Below, one piece after another: positions 18,312 to 27,495 of a stretch of 64,000 nt of DNA (position 1 is the first letter of the stretch; the number at the start of each line of letters is the position of its first letter). Position numbers and translations under genes: made by a program. The notes under the pieces were generated by a model. That model was not told the DNA's origin, ran no database searches, and saw only the letters and a program-made list of their open reading frames with translations. The stretch lies in the NCBI GenBank assembly GCA_030427485.1, contig JAUICG010000010.1:91817-155816 (forward strand). Reading direction: 5' to 3'. This DNA is from Gammaproteobacteria bacterium (lineage in GTDB: Bacteria > Pseudomonadota > Gammaproteobacteria > Pseudomonadales > Halieaceae).

Positions 18312-19367
18312 CTAGTCCTCGGATAAAGACTCCTCTTCGTCTTCGGCCTCTATCACCTGGGCGTCTTTTTCCGGCGCCTTGATATTGAGCATCTGCGCAC
18401 GGACTTGCCCTTCTATTTCACTGGCCACTGCAGGATTGCTGCCCAAAAACTTGGCTGCGTTAGCTTTCCCCTGGCCGATCTTGTCGCCCTTGTAGGAATA
18501 CCAGGCTCCAGCCTTGTCCACCAGATTGAGCTTGACACCCCAGTCGAGAACTTCAGCCAGGCGGTAAATACCCGACCCGTACATGATCTGGAATTCCGCC
18601 TGCTTGAAAGGGGGAGATACCTTGTTCTTTACAACTTTCACCCTGGTTTCATTACCGATGACTTCATCGCCCTCCATGACCGAACCAGTGCGGCGAATAT
18701 CGAGTCGCACCGACGAATAGAATTTGAGGGCATTACCACCGGTGGTCGTTTCCGGGCTGCCAAACATCACACCTATCTTCATGCGAATCTGGTTGATAAA
18801 AATGACCAGGCAATTGGTCTGTTTGATGGAGGCGGTCAGTTTGCGCATGGCCTGGCTGAGCAACCGGGCCTGCAGCCCCATGTGGGAGGCTCCCATCTCA
18901 CCCTCGATCTCCGCCTTGGGCGTCAGTGCCGCTACCGAATCGATGACCAGCACTTCCACCGCGCCCGACCGGACCAGCATCTCGGCCACTTCCAGCGCCT
19001 GTTCGCCGGTATCGGGTTGGGACAGTATCAAATCGTCCACCTTCACACCGAGTTTCTCCGCGTAGGACGGGTCGAGAGCGTGTTCCGCGTCTATGAAGGC
19101 CGCAGTACCGCCCAGTTTCTGGCACTCGGCGATCACCTGCAGGGTCAGGGTGGTTTTACCGGATGATTCGGGGCCGTAGATTTCGCAGATTCGCCCTCGC
19201 GGCAAGCCGCCTATGCCCAGCGCAATGTCCAGGCCCAGCGATCCGGTAGAAATGGAGGGAATGGCCACCCGCTCCCTGTCCCCCATACGCATTACCGTAC
19301 CCTTGCCGAACTGTCGCTCGATCTGGCTCAGTGCTGCATCGAGTGCTTTTGTCTTGTTAGCGTCCAT
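18312..19367 (-). CDS. recA: Recombinase RecA
   Basis: A 351-residue RecA, full length. The Walker A motif [10 protein letters not shown], Walker B region [21 protein letters not shown]1/L2 loop segments ([18 protein letters not shown]) and the acidic C-terminal tail ending [10 protein letters not shown] are all present. It drives homologous recombination and LexA autocleavage. The start ATG follows an AGAGAGGGG-like ribosome-binding site. A LexA box lies about 127 bases upstream of the start, consistent with SOS control. recX follows after a terminator; the usual neighbour cinA is absent on the other side. Confidence 0.99.
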   Translation of the reverse strand: MDANKTKALDAALSQIERQFGKGTVMRMGDRERVAIPSISTGSLGLDIALGIGGLPRGRICEIYGPESSGKTTLTLQVIAECQKLGGTAAFIDAEHALDPSYAEKLGVKVDDLILSQPDTGEQALEVAEMLVRSGAVEVLVIDSVAALTPKAEIEGEMGASHMGLQARLLSQAMRKLTASIKQTNCLVIFINQIRMKIGVMFGSPETTTGGNALKFYSSVRLDIRRTGSVMEGDEVIGNETRVKVVKNKVSPPFKQAEFQIMYGSGIYRLAEVLDWGVKLNLVDKAGAWYSYKGDKIGQGKANAAKFLGSNPAVASEIEGQVRAQMLNIKAPEKDAQVIEAEDEEESLSED

Positions 19368-19493
19368 AGTAGCCCCTCTCTTTTGTGCTGGTATTCAGCG
19401 AATGCTCGTGAATTTCCTGTACTTGCGCCTGATTACGGTTCGTCCCGCTGTAAACAGCTGCGATTGCATGGCAACGGCTGCACAGTAAAACTA

Positions 19494-19509
19494 CTGTATA
19501 TATACTCAG
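19494..19509 (-). promoter_or_regulatory. LexA (SOS) box upstream of recA
   Basis: The 16-mer ctgtatatatactcag has the CTG-N10-CAG form of gammaproteobacterial LexA boxes, with the alternating AT core characteristic of strong operators. It sits in the gap between recA and the upstream GST gene. It is somewhat far (about 127 bases) from the recA start, implying a long leader or a second promoter element that I could not identify. Confidence 0.85.
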
Positions 19510-19615
19510 TTGTTTGATTTCGGATTGCAAGCCCTGAAAACGATTAATTTTGGCCATTTGGCGCCGCCGCAGAAAACCCGCCTGAATTGTCGACAGGTTC
19601 GCCATAGACCGCCAC

Positions 19616-20809
19616 TCAGGATTCGATGGTGGCCTCGCCGGATAGTGCGGCGCCGATACCGGGCAGGTAGTCGCGCTCCAGCGCGTCCCGGTCGCAGTGA
19701 TCAAGGGCCAGCCAGCCGGCTTTCAACTCCCGCCAGACACGCACCTGGAAGGTCTTCACCACGGCCCGAAAAGGGTGATCGAGCAGGCGACCGCCATACA
19801 ACGCCCGGCCGCGATCGAATGCCGCTTCATTGAACAGCGTTTCACCCCTGGCCAGCGCTTCATCGTAGGCCTTTTCGTTCTGCACCATCAGCGGGACAAA
19901 CGTATTGCCGATCACCTGTAGCAGCGGCAGCAGCGCCGGTGCCAACGCCAGTTCACCCCCCTGCCGGCAGTGCCTGTGATCGCGAATGTCGCACAGCCAG
20001 CGAAAGGTGCGCGGCGCCCGTTCCTCGAGTCGTGCTATCGCCTCGGGATCGACCAGGTTCATACCCAGTTGTCCATAGGCGCTCGCATCCGCCAGGGTGA
20101 AGCGCTCTCCCAGCAGATAAGGTTGCTTCGACAGCAGGTGCTCCATGGCCGCCAGGTAAGCGCGCCAGGCCTCCTCGAGCAGTGCATGTGTTGGCGGGAA
20201 GCCCGCCCGCGCGGGGGGCGTTCTGTCCCGACTGACGCCGGCGTCGTAACCATCGGGGGCCACGCTGAACAGGTAGGGGCAACGCGACACCTGTCGCCGA
20301 TACAGGCGTGCGGCAAACCATGGCCGCAGACCGGGCGGCAGCAGTGGCTGAAACTCGCGCGCGGTCATGTCGCCCATGGGCGTGGTGCGGGCGGAACCAA
20401 TCCAGCGCATGTGATGCACCATGTACAGGCCAAACTCATCAAAGGCCTCATCGACCAACTGGCAGATGAACGCGAGTTGCGGGTCAGGGGGGACAAGGGG
20501 ACTGGTATGGCGCGACGGGTGGCTATCCAGATGGTGTGCCAGAGCGGACGAATCATAAAAAAAATTGCGCCTGTCCTCGGTGTAAAACGGCACTGCGGGG
20601 TACTCATCCAGCACGGGAGACATCGCAGGAAACCGTCTGATTGCCCGCCGGCGCCTGGCACCGGCAAGGCGCAGCGCCATTGAGAGGGACGCAATGCGCC
20701 CGGCCCGCGCCGGCCAGCGCTCCCAGGAGCGGCCGGCATAATCCAGCAGGGCTTGCATTTTCAGCTGGTAGGGAGAGGCGGTGACGCCCCAGAGAATAAA
20801 ATCCGGCAT
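19616..20809 (-). CDS. Glutathione S-transferase family protein (long form)
   Basis: A 397-residue protein with an N-terminal thioredoxin-like GST domain beginning PDFILWGVTASPYQLKMQAL and containing the gamma-Glu-binding style motif FYDSSALAHHLD. A C-terminal helical GST domain includes PYLLGERFTLADASAYGQLG, the conserved N-capping region. It is nearly twice the size of a classical GST, as in some extended membrane-linked or dehalogenase-like members. The frame opens at 20881, but the ATG at 20809 gives the normal first beta strand; an AGGAAGG lies about 12 bases upstream. Substrate is unknown. Confidence 0.82.
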   Translation of the reverse strand: MPDFILWGVTASPYQLKMQALLDYAGRSWERWPARAGRIASLSMALRLAGARRRRAIRRFPAMSPVLDEYPAVPFYTEDRRNFFYDSSALAHHLDSHPSRHTSPLVPPDPQLAFICQLVDEAFDEFGLYMVHHMRWIGSARTTPMGDMTAREFQPLLPPGLRPWFAARLYRRQVSRCPYLFSVAPDGYDAGVSRDRTPPARAGFPPTHALLEEAWRAYLAAMEHLLSKQPYLLGERFTLADASAYGQLGMNLVDPEAIARLEERAPRTFRWLCDIRDHRHCRQGGELALAPALLPLLQVIGNTFVPLMVQNEKAYDEALARGETLFNEAAFDRGRALYGGRLLDHPFRAVVKTFQVRVWRELKAGWLALDHCDRDALERDYLPGIGAALSGEATIES

Positions 20810-20913
20810 GAGCGGCAGTTTACCTTCCTCGGGGACGGTATCGACGCGCAAACGCTTGCCGACACCATGGCTTGGGTGCACAGTAGTGTACTAATAATAA
20901 GGAGATGCAGCGC

Positions 20914-22332
20914 ATGCAGCAATTGTCAGAGATGGATAGCAATTTCCTGCAGCAGGAAACGGCCCGTACTCCCATGCATATCAGCCCGGTGATCGTTTAC
21001 GACCAGTCCGGGCGCGAGGGAGGGAAAATCCGCTACAGGGATATCCTCACGGTGTTCGAGCGCAACCTGCACAAGTCAGTCATCTTCCGCCGTAAACTGG
21101 CCGGCGGCGCGATGGGGCTGGATACCCCCTACTGGGTGGAAGACCGCGATTTTGACCTCGAGTTCCACGTGAGGCATATCGCCCTGCCGAAGCCCGGTGA
21201 CTGGCGCCAGTTCTGTATTCTGCTGGCTCGATTGCATTCGCGCGGACTGGATATGAAACGACCGCTGTGGGAGGCCTACGTAATTGAGGGGCTGAACAGG
21301 GTCGCGGGCCTGCCGCAAAAAAGCTTCGCCATCATGCTCAAAATTCATCACGCCGCGATTGACGGCATCTCCGGAGCGGAGATCATCACCGCGATTCACA
21401 GCCTGACAAACGAGATCGCGCCTCCCGTGATCGACACCTGGAAAGGCGAGAGCGAACCTTCACCGTGGCAAGTCTGGTCACGCGCCTACCTGCACAATCT
21501 GCAACGCCCGGTGAAATTTATCGGCACAGTCAGCAGCCTGGTACCCGCATTTATACGCGCACGACAACTCAGTTCCAACCCCGCGAGCGAGCGCAGAAAA
21601 ACACTCACCGCAAAAACCCGCTTCAATGCGCGGGTCAGCAGCAACCGGGTCACGGATACACTGATTATGGACCTGGCCGGGGTGAAGGCCATGCGCAACG
21701 CCCTGGACGGGGTCACCATCAACGACATCGTGGTATGCATCATCGGCGGTGCGCTGCGCAAGTACCTGCTGGCGAAGGACGAATTGCCCGGGAACAGCCT
21801 GATTGCCGGTGCACCGGTCAATGTCCGCAGTGAACGGAACAGCCAGTCCAGCGGCAACCAGGTGAGCCTGATGAGAATCGACATGGCCACCAACGTCGCC
21901 GACCCTTTGGCGCGGCTACAGGCAGTGCATGCAAGCGCGCGGGAGTCCAAGGCATTCTCCAACGCGCTGGGAGCCAGCGTGATGATGGATATCAGCGAAA
22001 TCCTGATTCCCCAGGTACTGGGCTGGGGCTTTCGAGTCGCCACAATGGCGGCGGCCCGCACCGCCCGGCCGATGCCCTGCCACGTCGTGATATCCAACGT
22101 ACCAGGCCCGCAGGTTCCGCTGTACATGGCGGGCGCGAAGGTACACCTGATGATGGGGCTGGGCCCGCTGCTGGACCTGATGGGCCTGTTTCACGCAGTG
22201 CTCAGCGGCGCCGGACACATCACGATCAACTTCACCTGCTGCCGCGAAATGATGCCGGATCCGGAACTGTACAAACGCTGCCTGGAGGAGTCCTGCGAAG
22301 AGTTGCGGCTCGCGACACGACCCGCTTCCTGA
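20914..22332 (+). CDS. Wax ester synthase/diacylglycerol acyltransferase (WS/DGAT)
   Basis: A 472-residue acyltransferase that joins acyl-CoA to fatty alcohols or diacylglycerol to form storage lipids. The catalytic HHxxxDG motif is present as HHAAIDG (His145-Gly151). Other family signatures are MDSNFLQQETARTPMHI at the N-terminus and ISNVPGPQVPLYMAGA near the C-terminus. The ATG at 20914 is preferred over 20905 because AAGGAG lies 9 bases before it but touches the earlier ATG. It is divergent from the GST gene and converges with the SDR gene, with a 10-base gap. Confidence 0.93.
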   Translation: MQQLSEMDSNFLQQETARTPMHISPVIVYDQSGREGGKIRYRDILTVFERNLHKSVIFRRKLAGGAMGLDTPYWVEDRDFDLEFHVRHIALPKPGDWRQFCILLARLHSRGLDMKRPLWEAYVIEGLNRVAGLPQKSFAIMLKIHHAAIDGISGAEIITAIHSLTNEIAPPVIDTWKGESEPSPWQVWSRAYLHNLQRPVKFIGTVSSLVPAFIRARQLSSNPASERRKTLTAKTRFNARVSSNRVTDTLIMDLAGVKAMRNALDGVTINDIVVCIIGGALRKYLLAKDELPGNSLIAGAPVNVRSERNSQSSGNQVSLMRIDMATNVADPLARLQAVHASARESKAFSNALGASVMMDISEILIPQVLGWGFRVATMAAARTARPMPCHVVISNVPGPQVPLYMAGAKVHLMMGLGPLLDLMGLFHAVLSGAGHITINFTCCREMMPDPELYKRCLEESCEELRLATRPAS

Positions 22333-22342
22333 CTCCCCGCGA

Positions 22343-23200
22343 TCAAACGCCGTTTCGTTTTTTGCGAATATCTTCGGCCATGCTCTCCAGCAAGCGGAAT
22401 GTCGAGGTCGGATCCTGCCGCTTGAGTTCCAGCAAACTCATCTCGGGGCCCTCACCCACGGCAATTTCCTCGACACCGTTGCCGATACCCTGCAAAATCT
22501 GCCTCGCGCACTCTGTTACATCCATTCCCGATTCAATATCAGCATCCTGTACTCCTGTGGGTTCTCCCGTGCCAGTCAGGGCATTCGCCCCGATACTGGT
22601 GCGGATAAACCCGGGCACGATAGTGGTAACCCTGATGCCGAGATGCGCCACCTCGGTGCGCAGGGCATCATAAAAACCCATCACGGCATGTTTCGCCGCG
22701 CAGTAGCCGGTACGCAGTGGCACGCCGACTTTACCGGCGACACTGGCGGTAACCAGAATATGGCCGGAGCCCTGCTCAACCATTAACGGCAGTACCGCCT
22801 TGGTCAAGGCAATCTGCGCGATGACGTTGAGTTCAAACAGCGTGCGGTACACCTGCAATTCCGTCTCGAGGCAAAAGGAGCGTTGCGATGTGCCTGCATT
22901 GTTGATCAGCAGATCGACACGGCCGTAGGTGTTGCGCACGGCCTGTACAGCCGCCGGCAACGCGTCGTAGTCCAGCACGTCCAGCGGCAGTACCAGGAGA
23001 TCATCGGCACTGGCACCCGCCGCAATACACGCCGCGCGCACACGCTGCAGTTCCGGCACATTTCGCGCCGACAGTACCACCCTGGCCCCGCAGCCGGAAA
23101 AGGCCCGGGCCAACGCCTCCCCTATACCCGATGAGGCGCCCGTAATCCACACGACCTGCCGTGCAAAGGTTACCTCGCCGGGTTGTTCCGTATCGGTCAT
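22343..23200 (-). CDS. SDR family NAD(P)-dependent oxidoreductase
   Basis: A 285-residue classical short-chain dehydrogenase. The cofactor motif TGASSGIGEALARAF, the NNAGTSQRS segment, and the catalytic Tyr-Lys pair in TGYCAAKHAVMGF with the preceding Ser in VTASVAGKVG are all present. The sequence around GRVDLLINNAG resembles DHRS7-like enzymes acting on lipophilic carbonyls, but the substrate is not established. The ATG at 23200 follows GAGGAAAGAGAG. The MFS gene ends 11 bases upstream, so SDR is probably the last gene of a SIMPL-MFS-SDR operon. Confidence 0.9.
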   Translation of the reverse strand: MTDTEQPGEVTFARQVVWITGASSGIGEALARAFSGCGARVVLSARNVPELQRVRAACIAAGASADDLLVLPLDVLDYDALPAAVQAVRNTYGRVDLLINNAGTSQRSFCLETELQVYRTLFELNVIAQIALTKAVLPLMVEQGSGHILVTASVAGKVGVPLRTGYCAAKHAVMGFYDALRTEVAHLGIRVTTIVPGFIRTSIGANALTGTGEPTGVQDADIESGMDVTECARQILQGIGNGVEEIAVGEGPEMSLLELKRQDPTSTFRLLESMAEDIRKKRNGV

Positions 23201-23211
23201 CTCTCTTTCCT

Positions 23212-24510
23212 CTATGGCGGCGCGGCGGCCATGTCCGCGCGCAGGGAGCGCGCGGCCAGGTAAAAATGGCACGCCGACCAGAACATAATCGTAGGCAACA
23301 GGTACAGCATCGCGTAGCGCAGTGAATCCGCCCCCAGCGACGCCTGCAGATAATCACTTAACAGGCCGGTACTCCAGGGACCCAGGCCGAGCCCGATGAT
23401 ATTGATGATCAGGAACAAAATCGCCGATGAAAGCGCCCGCATACGCAAGCCCACCAGCCCGTGCGTGGTGGCGATAGTGTTGCCCAGGTAGATATTGAAC
23501 AGCACGCCAGGGACGATACCCAATAGCAGCGATGCATAGGCACTGGGCACAAGATAGATCGCCACCATAAAGGGTACGCAGATAAAGCCGGTCAGCGCGG
23601 GCAACCACATATACCAGCGCCGGTCGCGACGCGCGAGGCGGTCGGCGAGCAAGCCACCGCAGAAAACACCCACGGCGCCGCCCAGGCCGATAGTCAATGA
23701 CAGCCATGTTCCGAGTTCACCGGTGGTCATCCCGTGCGAGCGAATCATGAAAGAGGCGACCCAGTTACTGGTACTGTAACCGGCAAAGGCATTCAGGCCG
23801 GCGCCCAGCGCCATGTGCCTGAATGCGCGCCGGCTCCACAGCAGGATGAGAACATCGCGCAGGGGGACGACCGCCTCATTGTCCTGGCGCTGCTCACTCA
23901 GGCCGCGTCCGGGTTCTGCGACCGAGTACCGCACGACAAAGGCAAGCAGAATGCCCGGTACGCCGACCACCAGAAAAGCCACGCGCCAGCCAAAGAATTC
24001 ATTCAGCCAGCCCCCGGCAAGAAACCCGAACAGTATGCCAATGCTGACGCCCATGGAGTAGAAACCAATCGCGCCGGCACGCTCATCCGGACCAAATATG
24101 TCGGAAATAATGGCATGTGAAGGCGGGCTGCCGCCAGCCTCGCCAATACCGACACCCACTCGCGCCAACAGCAATTGCAGATAATTTTGCACGAAGCCGC
24201 TGATCGCCGTCATGAAACTCCAGATGAACAGCGATAACGCCACGATATTGCGCCGGTTGCCACGGTCCGCCCAGCGGGCGATGGGGATACCCGCCGTCAC
24301 GTAAAACACAGCGAACGCAAACCCGGTAAGCAGGCCGAGTTGGCTATCTGATAGCGCAAGGTCCGCTTTTATGGATTCCTGCAGTATTGCCAGCAGCTGC
24401 CGGTCGATAAAATTGAAACTGTAAACGATGGTTAATACAACGAGCGTGTAATACGCCTTGTTGCGGGAGGCGTAAGGATTGGCGATCCCTGTCGGCTGCT
24501 TGCGGCTCAC
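23212..24510 (-). CDS. MFS transporter, spinster-like
   Basis: A 432-residue major facilitator with about 12 transmembrane helices. The N-terminal pattern NFIDRQLLAILQESIKADL, the loop motif ARWADRGNRRNIVALSLF and GVGIGEAGGSPPSHAIISD are characteristic of spinster-type MFS proteins, which move sphingolipids or other lipophilic acids in other organisms; the bacterial substrate is unknown. It starts with GTG, and the tetranucleotide GTGA is shared with the stop of the upstream SIMPL gene, suggesting translational coupling. Confidence 0.9.
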   Translation of the reverse strand: MSRKQPTGIANPYASRNKAYYTLVVLTIVYSFNFIDRQLLAILQESIKADLALSDSQLGLLTGFAFAVFYVTAGIPIARWADRGNRRNIVALSLFIWSFMTAISGFVQNYLQLLLARVGVGIGEAGGSPPSHAIISDIFGPDERAGAIGFYSMGVSIGILFGFLAGGWLNEFFGWRVAFLVVGVPGILLAFVVRYSVAEPGRGLSEQRQDNEAVVPLRDVLILLWSRRAFRHMALGAGLNAFAGYSTSNWVASFMIRSHGMTTGELGTWLSLTIGLGGAVGVFCGGLLADRLARRDRRWYMWLPALTGFICVPFMVAIYLVPSAYASLLLGIVPGVLFNIYLGNTIATTHGLVGLRMRALSSAILFLIINIIGLGLGPWSTGLLSDYLQASLGADSLRYAMLYLLPTIMFWSACHFYLAARSLRADMAAAPP

Positions 24511-25247
24511 TGGGTTAATGCGAGTGTCACGCTCACTGTCACTTTGTAGCTGTTTTCACCAGAGGCAATCGGCACGGACTCCGCGCTGTCCATGGCCATC
24601 ATTCCCCTGGCCACCATCGGAGCGGGGCGCGGGCTGTAGTTTTGCTCGGAGATTTCCAGCACCCCGCCCAGGCCCACACCGGCCGCATCAGCCAGTGTGC
24701 GCGCCTTGGACAGAGCATCATCCACTGCCTTGACACGCGCCTTCGTGATCGCAGCGGAGGGATCGTCGTTGCCAAACGTAATACTGCCTCCCTCATTAAC
24801 ACCGAGCGTTACCGATGTATCCAGCACTTCTCCCACGCGGCTGATATCGCGCACACGCACCGACAGTGAATTGCGCACGACGTAGCCCACCAGCCTGGGT
24901 GGCTCACCGGCTCCGCCGCCCTGTCGATTCGGATAGGTATACCGGGGCTGGATGTCAAAGTTGGCGGTCTGCAAATCACGCTTGTCGATACCCAGCCCCG
25001 TCATCGCGGCGAGCACCTTGCTCATGGCGGCAGAGTTTTCGGTCAGTGCCTCGCGCGCCGTCGCCGCTTCGCGATTGACGCTTAAGACCAGGACCGCCAT
25101 GTCCGGTGCGATATCCACACTGCCCTCGCCGCTGACGATGATGCGCGGCGAGGGTTCATCGTTGGCCTGCGCGAGATGGGCCACCAGGTAAAAAATTAGC
25201 AGCAGTGCGAACTTCGCCGCTGAACGCATTTCGGATACTATTTTCAT
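24507..25247 (-). CDS. SIMPL domain-containing (DUF541) periplasmic protein
   Basis: A 246-residue exported protein with a Sec signal (basic MKIVSEMRSAAK, then FALLLIFYLVAHLAQA). The mature part has the SIMPL/DUF541 pattern: GEGSVDIAPDMAVLVLSVN, then GIDKRDLQTANFDIQPRY and a C-terminal SYKVTVSVTLALTQ strand. Members such as BP26 form ring-shaped oligomers in the periplasm; the function is not firmly known. The ATG at 25247 follows GGAGGTG. It overlaps the MFS start by 4 bases and lies just downstream of the HEXXH membrane protein. Confidence 0.9.
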   Translation of the reverse strand: MKIVSEMRSAAKFALLLIFYLVAHLAQANDEPSPRIIVSGEGSVDIAPDMAVLVLSVNREAATAREALTENSAAMSKVLAAMTGLGIDKRDLQTANFDIQPRYTYPNRQGGGAGEPPRLVGYVVRNSLSVRVRDISRVGEVLDTSVTLGVNEGGSITFGNDDPSAAITKARVKAVDDALSKARTLADAAGVGLGGVLEISEQNYSPRPAPMVARGMMAMDSAESVPIASGENSYKVTVSVTLALTQ

Positions 25248-25307
25248 CTGCACCTCCCGCCGCAGGGTAAGTCGGCTATCTGACTCTTCGTAGAACGTCG
25301 TCGACAC

Positions 25308-26159
25308 TCAGTTCAGGGCCATCAAAACCATCGTCAGCGCGATACCGGCGATACTTGCTATGAGAAAACTGCGTGACAAAAGAGGCTTGTCAATTTGCGA
25401 TAGTTCGCCCAGGGGATCACCACTGAGCCGAGCGCGTCGTATCACCGGCCACTCGATCAGTGCAGAATAGATGAAACTGGCGACCGCGGCGCTACGCAGT
25501 ACTGCGCGGCCCAGCGTATCCGCGGGAACGGTTCCCCATAGCAAAATCACGGCCAGTGCACCGCCAATACTGCCGGCGATACTCATAATCAGGAACTGAC
25601 CGGTAGTATTACTGCCAAAGTCCCAGAGATAGACGAACAATCCCTGCCGTGTGGGAATATTGATATTGGCCCTTGAGAAACGCGCCCCGAAGTAGTGAAA
25701 CCACTCGTGGGCCAGCGTAGTGATGCTTATGCCCGCCAGCGCGGCCGTTATCATGCAAAGCAGGTCCGCAATCAGCAGTCCGCTAAGCGTGCTCCAGGTA
25801 TCCGCGGCTGCGAACGACAGTATCGCTATCAGGAACACCAGACCGTGGTTTCGCGCCAATTTGGTCAGGCGTGCGCGACTCTGCCCGGGATGGCTTTCCG
25901 ATTCCGGTACTTCATCCTCGTCCAGGGGAAAAGGCTGGCCGACGAGCGGGTTGTCCGCTGCGCTATCAATCGGGTCCCGACTGTCGCCCTCCTGCTCTTG
26001 CCCGGGCGCGCCTTCCTCGACGTGCTCCTGCCCGGGCGCGCCTTCCTCGACGTGCTCTTGCGCGGCAGCTTGTTCCGCAATTTCACCCTCCGGGATTGCC
26101 TCCTGTGGGATGTGCTCAGCAGCCTGCTCTTCCTGTCTCTGCGGTGACTCCGTACTCAT
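25308..26159 (-). CDS. Membrane protein with HEXXH motif and acidic repeat (putative metalloprotease-like)
   Basis: A 283-residue protein in two parts. Residues 1-98 are hydrophilic and acidic, with a duplicated decapeptide QEHVEEGAPG at 34-43 and 44-53 and a partial third. Residues 105-283 carry four or five hydrophobic helices. One helix ends in TTLAHEWFHYFGARFSRA, where His150, Glu151 and His154 form HEXXH, reminiscent of site-2 protease or DUF3267-like families. The second M50 motif (NxxPxxxxDG) is not seen, so protease activity is uncertain. It lies 60 bases before the SIMPL start on the same strand and may share its operon. Confidence 0.65.
   Translation of the reverse strand: MSTESPQRQEEQAAEHIPQEAIPEGEIAEQAAAQEHVEEGAPGQEHVEEGAPGQEQEGDSRDPIDSAADNPLVGQPFPLDEDEVPESESHPGQSRARLTKLARNHGLVFLIAILSFAAADTWSTLSGLLIADLLCMITAALAGISITTLAHEWFHYFGARFSRANINIPTRQGLFVYLWDFGSNTTGQFLIMSIAGSIGGALAVILLWGTVPADTLGRAVLRSAAVASFIYSALIEWPVIRRARLSGDPLGELSQIDKPLLSRSFLIASIAGIALTMVLMALN
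26001..26060 (-). repeat. Two tandem 30-bp units in the acidic repeat
   Basis: Units 26001-26030 and 26031-26060 differ at a single base (C or T at unit position 27). They encode the repeated decapeptide of the membrane protein. Near-identity at the DNA level indicates a recent duplication by slippage or unequal exchange. Confidence 0.9.
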
Positions 26160-26165
26160 AGCGTA

Positions 26166-27242
26166 CTATCCGTTATTCAACTGACCCGCGCCAGTGATGC
26201 GCGGGAGATCGATTACTGTAACTATGCCTGGATTGGCGCTGCATACTCCCGGCAGCGCATTGACAATCCAATTCGCAGCTGAGGCATTTCCGCCGCCCGC
26301 CACACCGGGTTCAAAGTGATCCTCGGCATGTACACTGACATGTAGGTCGGGATCACCGCTGATCAGCACCTGGTGACAGCCCTGCCCCTCTGGAGGATAG
26401 GGCCAATGCGGCGCACAGTTATCATCGATACGGGTGATATGCTCAAGTGCGTACAGCGGTCGCCCGCTATTATAGCCGAGTACCTCAAAGCGGAAAGCCC
26501 CCTGTGTACCGGCCTCAAAAGTGCCCATACCCGGCACTTCAATGGTGCGCTCCAACGGCAGGCGCTCAACCTGTACGGCCACTTTCTCGACCGGCTTTCC
26601 TAGCGCTTCACCCACCAGGCGTATCATGGGCGCCCATACCATCTCAATCGCGAAATCATGCAACATCATCGGCAGCTCATCCATCGGCTGGCCGAACCCG
26701 ATGACCTCGCGAACAACCTGCGGCTGATCATAGAGTGCGTAATTGAATATTTCACGGGTGCGAATTTCGCGAATCCCGGAAACCGCGCCACTGAGGACTA
26801 CCGGCAACATATCCATGACCCAACCGGGATCTATTCCGGACACAAACAGGGACGCACCGGTTCTCGCACATACGTCGGTCACCGGCTGCAGCGCTTCCTG
26901 TGGACTGGAGCCGGGATGCAGAAAGGCATAGAAGGCGCTGGATACCACATTGATGCCCGCCTCCAGGCAAGCCAGCAGATCGGTCATCGCCTCAACCGGA
27001 CGTGTATCGGCGGTGGCGGTGTAGACAACGGCATCCGCTCCTGCATCCAGCACGCTGCGCCAGTCATCAGTGGCAAGAACACCGGTGTTCCCCACTCCGG
27101 CGATAGCCCCTGCATCGAGGCCCACTTTTTCCTTGCTGGAGACAATCACAGCGACGAGTTCCAGTTCACGGTGTGAAAGCACCGCTCGAATCGCCGGCCT
27201 TCCGACGTTGCCTGTTCCCCAAACTATTACTTTTATTGCCAT
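26166..27242 (-). CDS. NAD(P)H-dependent amine dehydrogenase-like / dihydrodipicolinate reductase-like protein
   Basis: A 358-residue protein with an N-terminal Rossmann fold: KVIVWGTGNVGRPAIRAVL gives the GxGxxG nucleotide site. The later parts AGINVVSSAFYAFLHP and SGIDPGWVMDMLPVVLSG match proteins annotated as 2,4-diaminopentanoate dehydrogenase-like or DapB-N-like. Actual substrate is unknown. The ATG at 27242 begins exactly at the first beta strand, with GAGGGG about 10 bases upstream; the frame extends to 27305 without support. It stands 6 bases downstream-side of the HEXXH protein gene (26159) on the same strand, so cotranscription is likely. Confidence 0.82.
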   Translation of the reverse strand: MAIKVIVWGTGNVGRPAIRAVLSHRELELVAVIVSSKEKVGLDAGAIAGVGNTGVLATDDWRSVLDAGADAVVYTATADTRPVEAMTDLLACLEAGINVVSSAFYAFLHPGSSPQEALQPVTDVCARTGASLFVSGIDPGWVMDMLPVVLSGAVSGIREIRTREIFNYALYDQPQVVREVIGFGQPMDELPMMLHDFAIEMVWAPMIRLVGEALGKPVEKVAVQVERLPLERTIEVPGMGTFEAGTQGAFRFEVLGYNSGRPLYALEHITRIDDNCAPHWPYPPEGQGCHQVLISGDPDLHVSVHAEDHFEPGVAGGGNASAANWIVNALPGVCSANPGIVTVIDLPRITGAGQLNNG

Positions 27243-27495
27243 GGAACCGCTACCCCTCGGGAGTGGAAGATCGCTTTGTAAAATGCATGCCAGGCCTCGA
27301 CGCACAGGTGCCGATGTCGCCTCCGGCAGTCACGCCTCCACGCGACAAACTCAATCGTGCCGGGCCGTGATAGTAGCGCGTGAACAAGGTCACATAAAGT
27401 GGCATGTCACATGGTTGTCCCGGCTGGCGCCGCAATTTTTTATCAAAATCTTACAGCAGTATGGTAAGTTTTCTCAAAACCAACAGGGTGGACGA

